DNA from: Latrodectus hesperus
Taxonomy: Eukaryota > Arthropoda > Arachnida > Araneae > Theridiidae
Direction of reading: 5' to 3'
DNA length: 64,000 nt
NCBI GenBank assembly: GCA_037975125.1
Contig: CM075850.1
Coordinates: forward strand, 73,637,890-73,701,889
Positions within the stretch are counted from its first letter, which is position 1. Each line of letters begins with the position of its first letter. A model generated the notes under the pieces. It saw only the letters and a list, made by a program, of their open reading frames with translations, was not told where the DNA came from and ran no database searches. Both the position numbers and the translations under genes were made by a program. Shown here in pieces: positions 61,517 to 64,000 of the stretch.

Positions 61517-61790
61517 AGGTGGCTGGGACACATATTTCTTTGTGGCCCAGCTATAAAAATGATATGAAGACACCTTTCTCATAATAAAAAATTATTTTCT
61601 CTAACATAGAGGGAAAGCAGTGAAACAACCGGATGGCTGGGTAGGGTGGAAAGGGACATAAAAGCAATAAGAGTGAATCGATGGAGGGTCATCGCACGGG
61701 ATGGTAATAGGTGAGAAAACTTGGAGAGACAGTCTTGGCCAGTAACAGGCTGCAATACCAACGAAAAAGAAGATTTTTGATTTAATAATG
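61517..61790 (+). pseudogene. LINE ORF2 C-terminal fragment
   Basis: Plus-strand pieces RWLGHIF and, in a later frame, WLGRVERDIKAIRVNRWRVI followed by ARDGNR. This is the conserved C-terminal part of non-LTR retrotransposon ORF2 proteins (R-LRWLGHI..., then RW-D-VE-DL...W-..A.DR). Stops and a frame change make it a remnant. RT is absent. Confidence 0.6.
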
Positions 61791-63759
<1,969 letters not shown>

Positions 63760-64000
63760 TGCTGGACAATTGCTAAGGATGGATAACACTATCATCCATA
63801 GCAACCACAAAATGAAAGGAAGCAAAATGTGGAAAATTAGAATAAGTGCAGGATATAGTAAGAAGAAATATGCGTTTGCAAATTTTTATCCACGTCTGTT
63901 CATCACGTGATAGCTTTCAAAAGAGCTTTAAAGGTTTTGACGCGTGTGGACAGTTGTTGTTTCAAGTCAAAGTTTTACAGAAAAAATTTAATAGACGAAC

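Overview
This window is AT-rich animal nuclear DNA, most likely from a spider or another arachnid. That is inference, not a database match. The supporting signs are an intron-split gene with metazoan splice sites, a cellular RNA-dependent RNA polymerase of the kind kept by nematodes and chelicerates, tRNA-derived SINEs, two Ty3/Gypsy elements, Tc1/mariner fossils and long TA and CA microsatellites. There are no prokaryotic operons, RNA operons or CRISPR arrays.

Two cellular genes can be supported. At the left, on the plus strand, lies the large 3'-terminal exon of a eukaryotic RNA-dependent RNA polymerase (3383-4957). Its catalytic exons must lie to the left of the window or in sequence I could not resolve. 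On the minus strand, a complete HERPUD-type gene can be assembled from eight coding exons (42615 down to 34117, 339 residues). It has an N-terminal ubiquitin-like domain, a membrane hairpin and a conserved C-terminal tail. A 5' untranslated exon and a CpG-rich promoter-like area lie upstream, around 42944-43202. A K2P potassium-channel pseudogene fragment lies at 6087-6458 (minus).

Mobile DNA fills much of the rest. Gypsy-1 (12304-19575, plus) is a young full-length element with about 943 bp LTRs and an AAAT target duplication. It has gag, protease, RT, a damaged RNase H and integrase, and a canonical -1 frameshift heptamer placed directly on the gag stop. Gypsy-2 (27311-32822, minus) is older and badly frameshifted. 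Its LTRs carry a tRNA-like module (A box plus B box) upstream of an ordinary TATA box, and its pol carries a 34-bp palindromic insertion flanked by a 7-8 bp duplication. A separate 2.8-kb element (22442-25269) has 101-bp terminal inverted repeats that differ at only 2 positions, TA flanks and no recognisable transposase. Smaller items are a 255-bp MITE, a ~100-bp foldback element, LINE 3' fragments (21650-22397 minus, 61517-61790 plus), Tc1-type transposase fossils (45090-46117 minus, 48069-48290 plus, possibly 25892-25996) and two tRNA-derived SINE families.

The remaining sequence is AT-rich and shows nothing I can name, apart from several perfect short-loop hairpins. At least one of these arose inside a SINE copy, because a sister copy lacks one arm. 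They look like fold-back template-switch duplications or tiny palindromic insertions.
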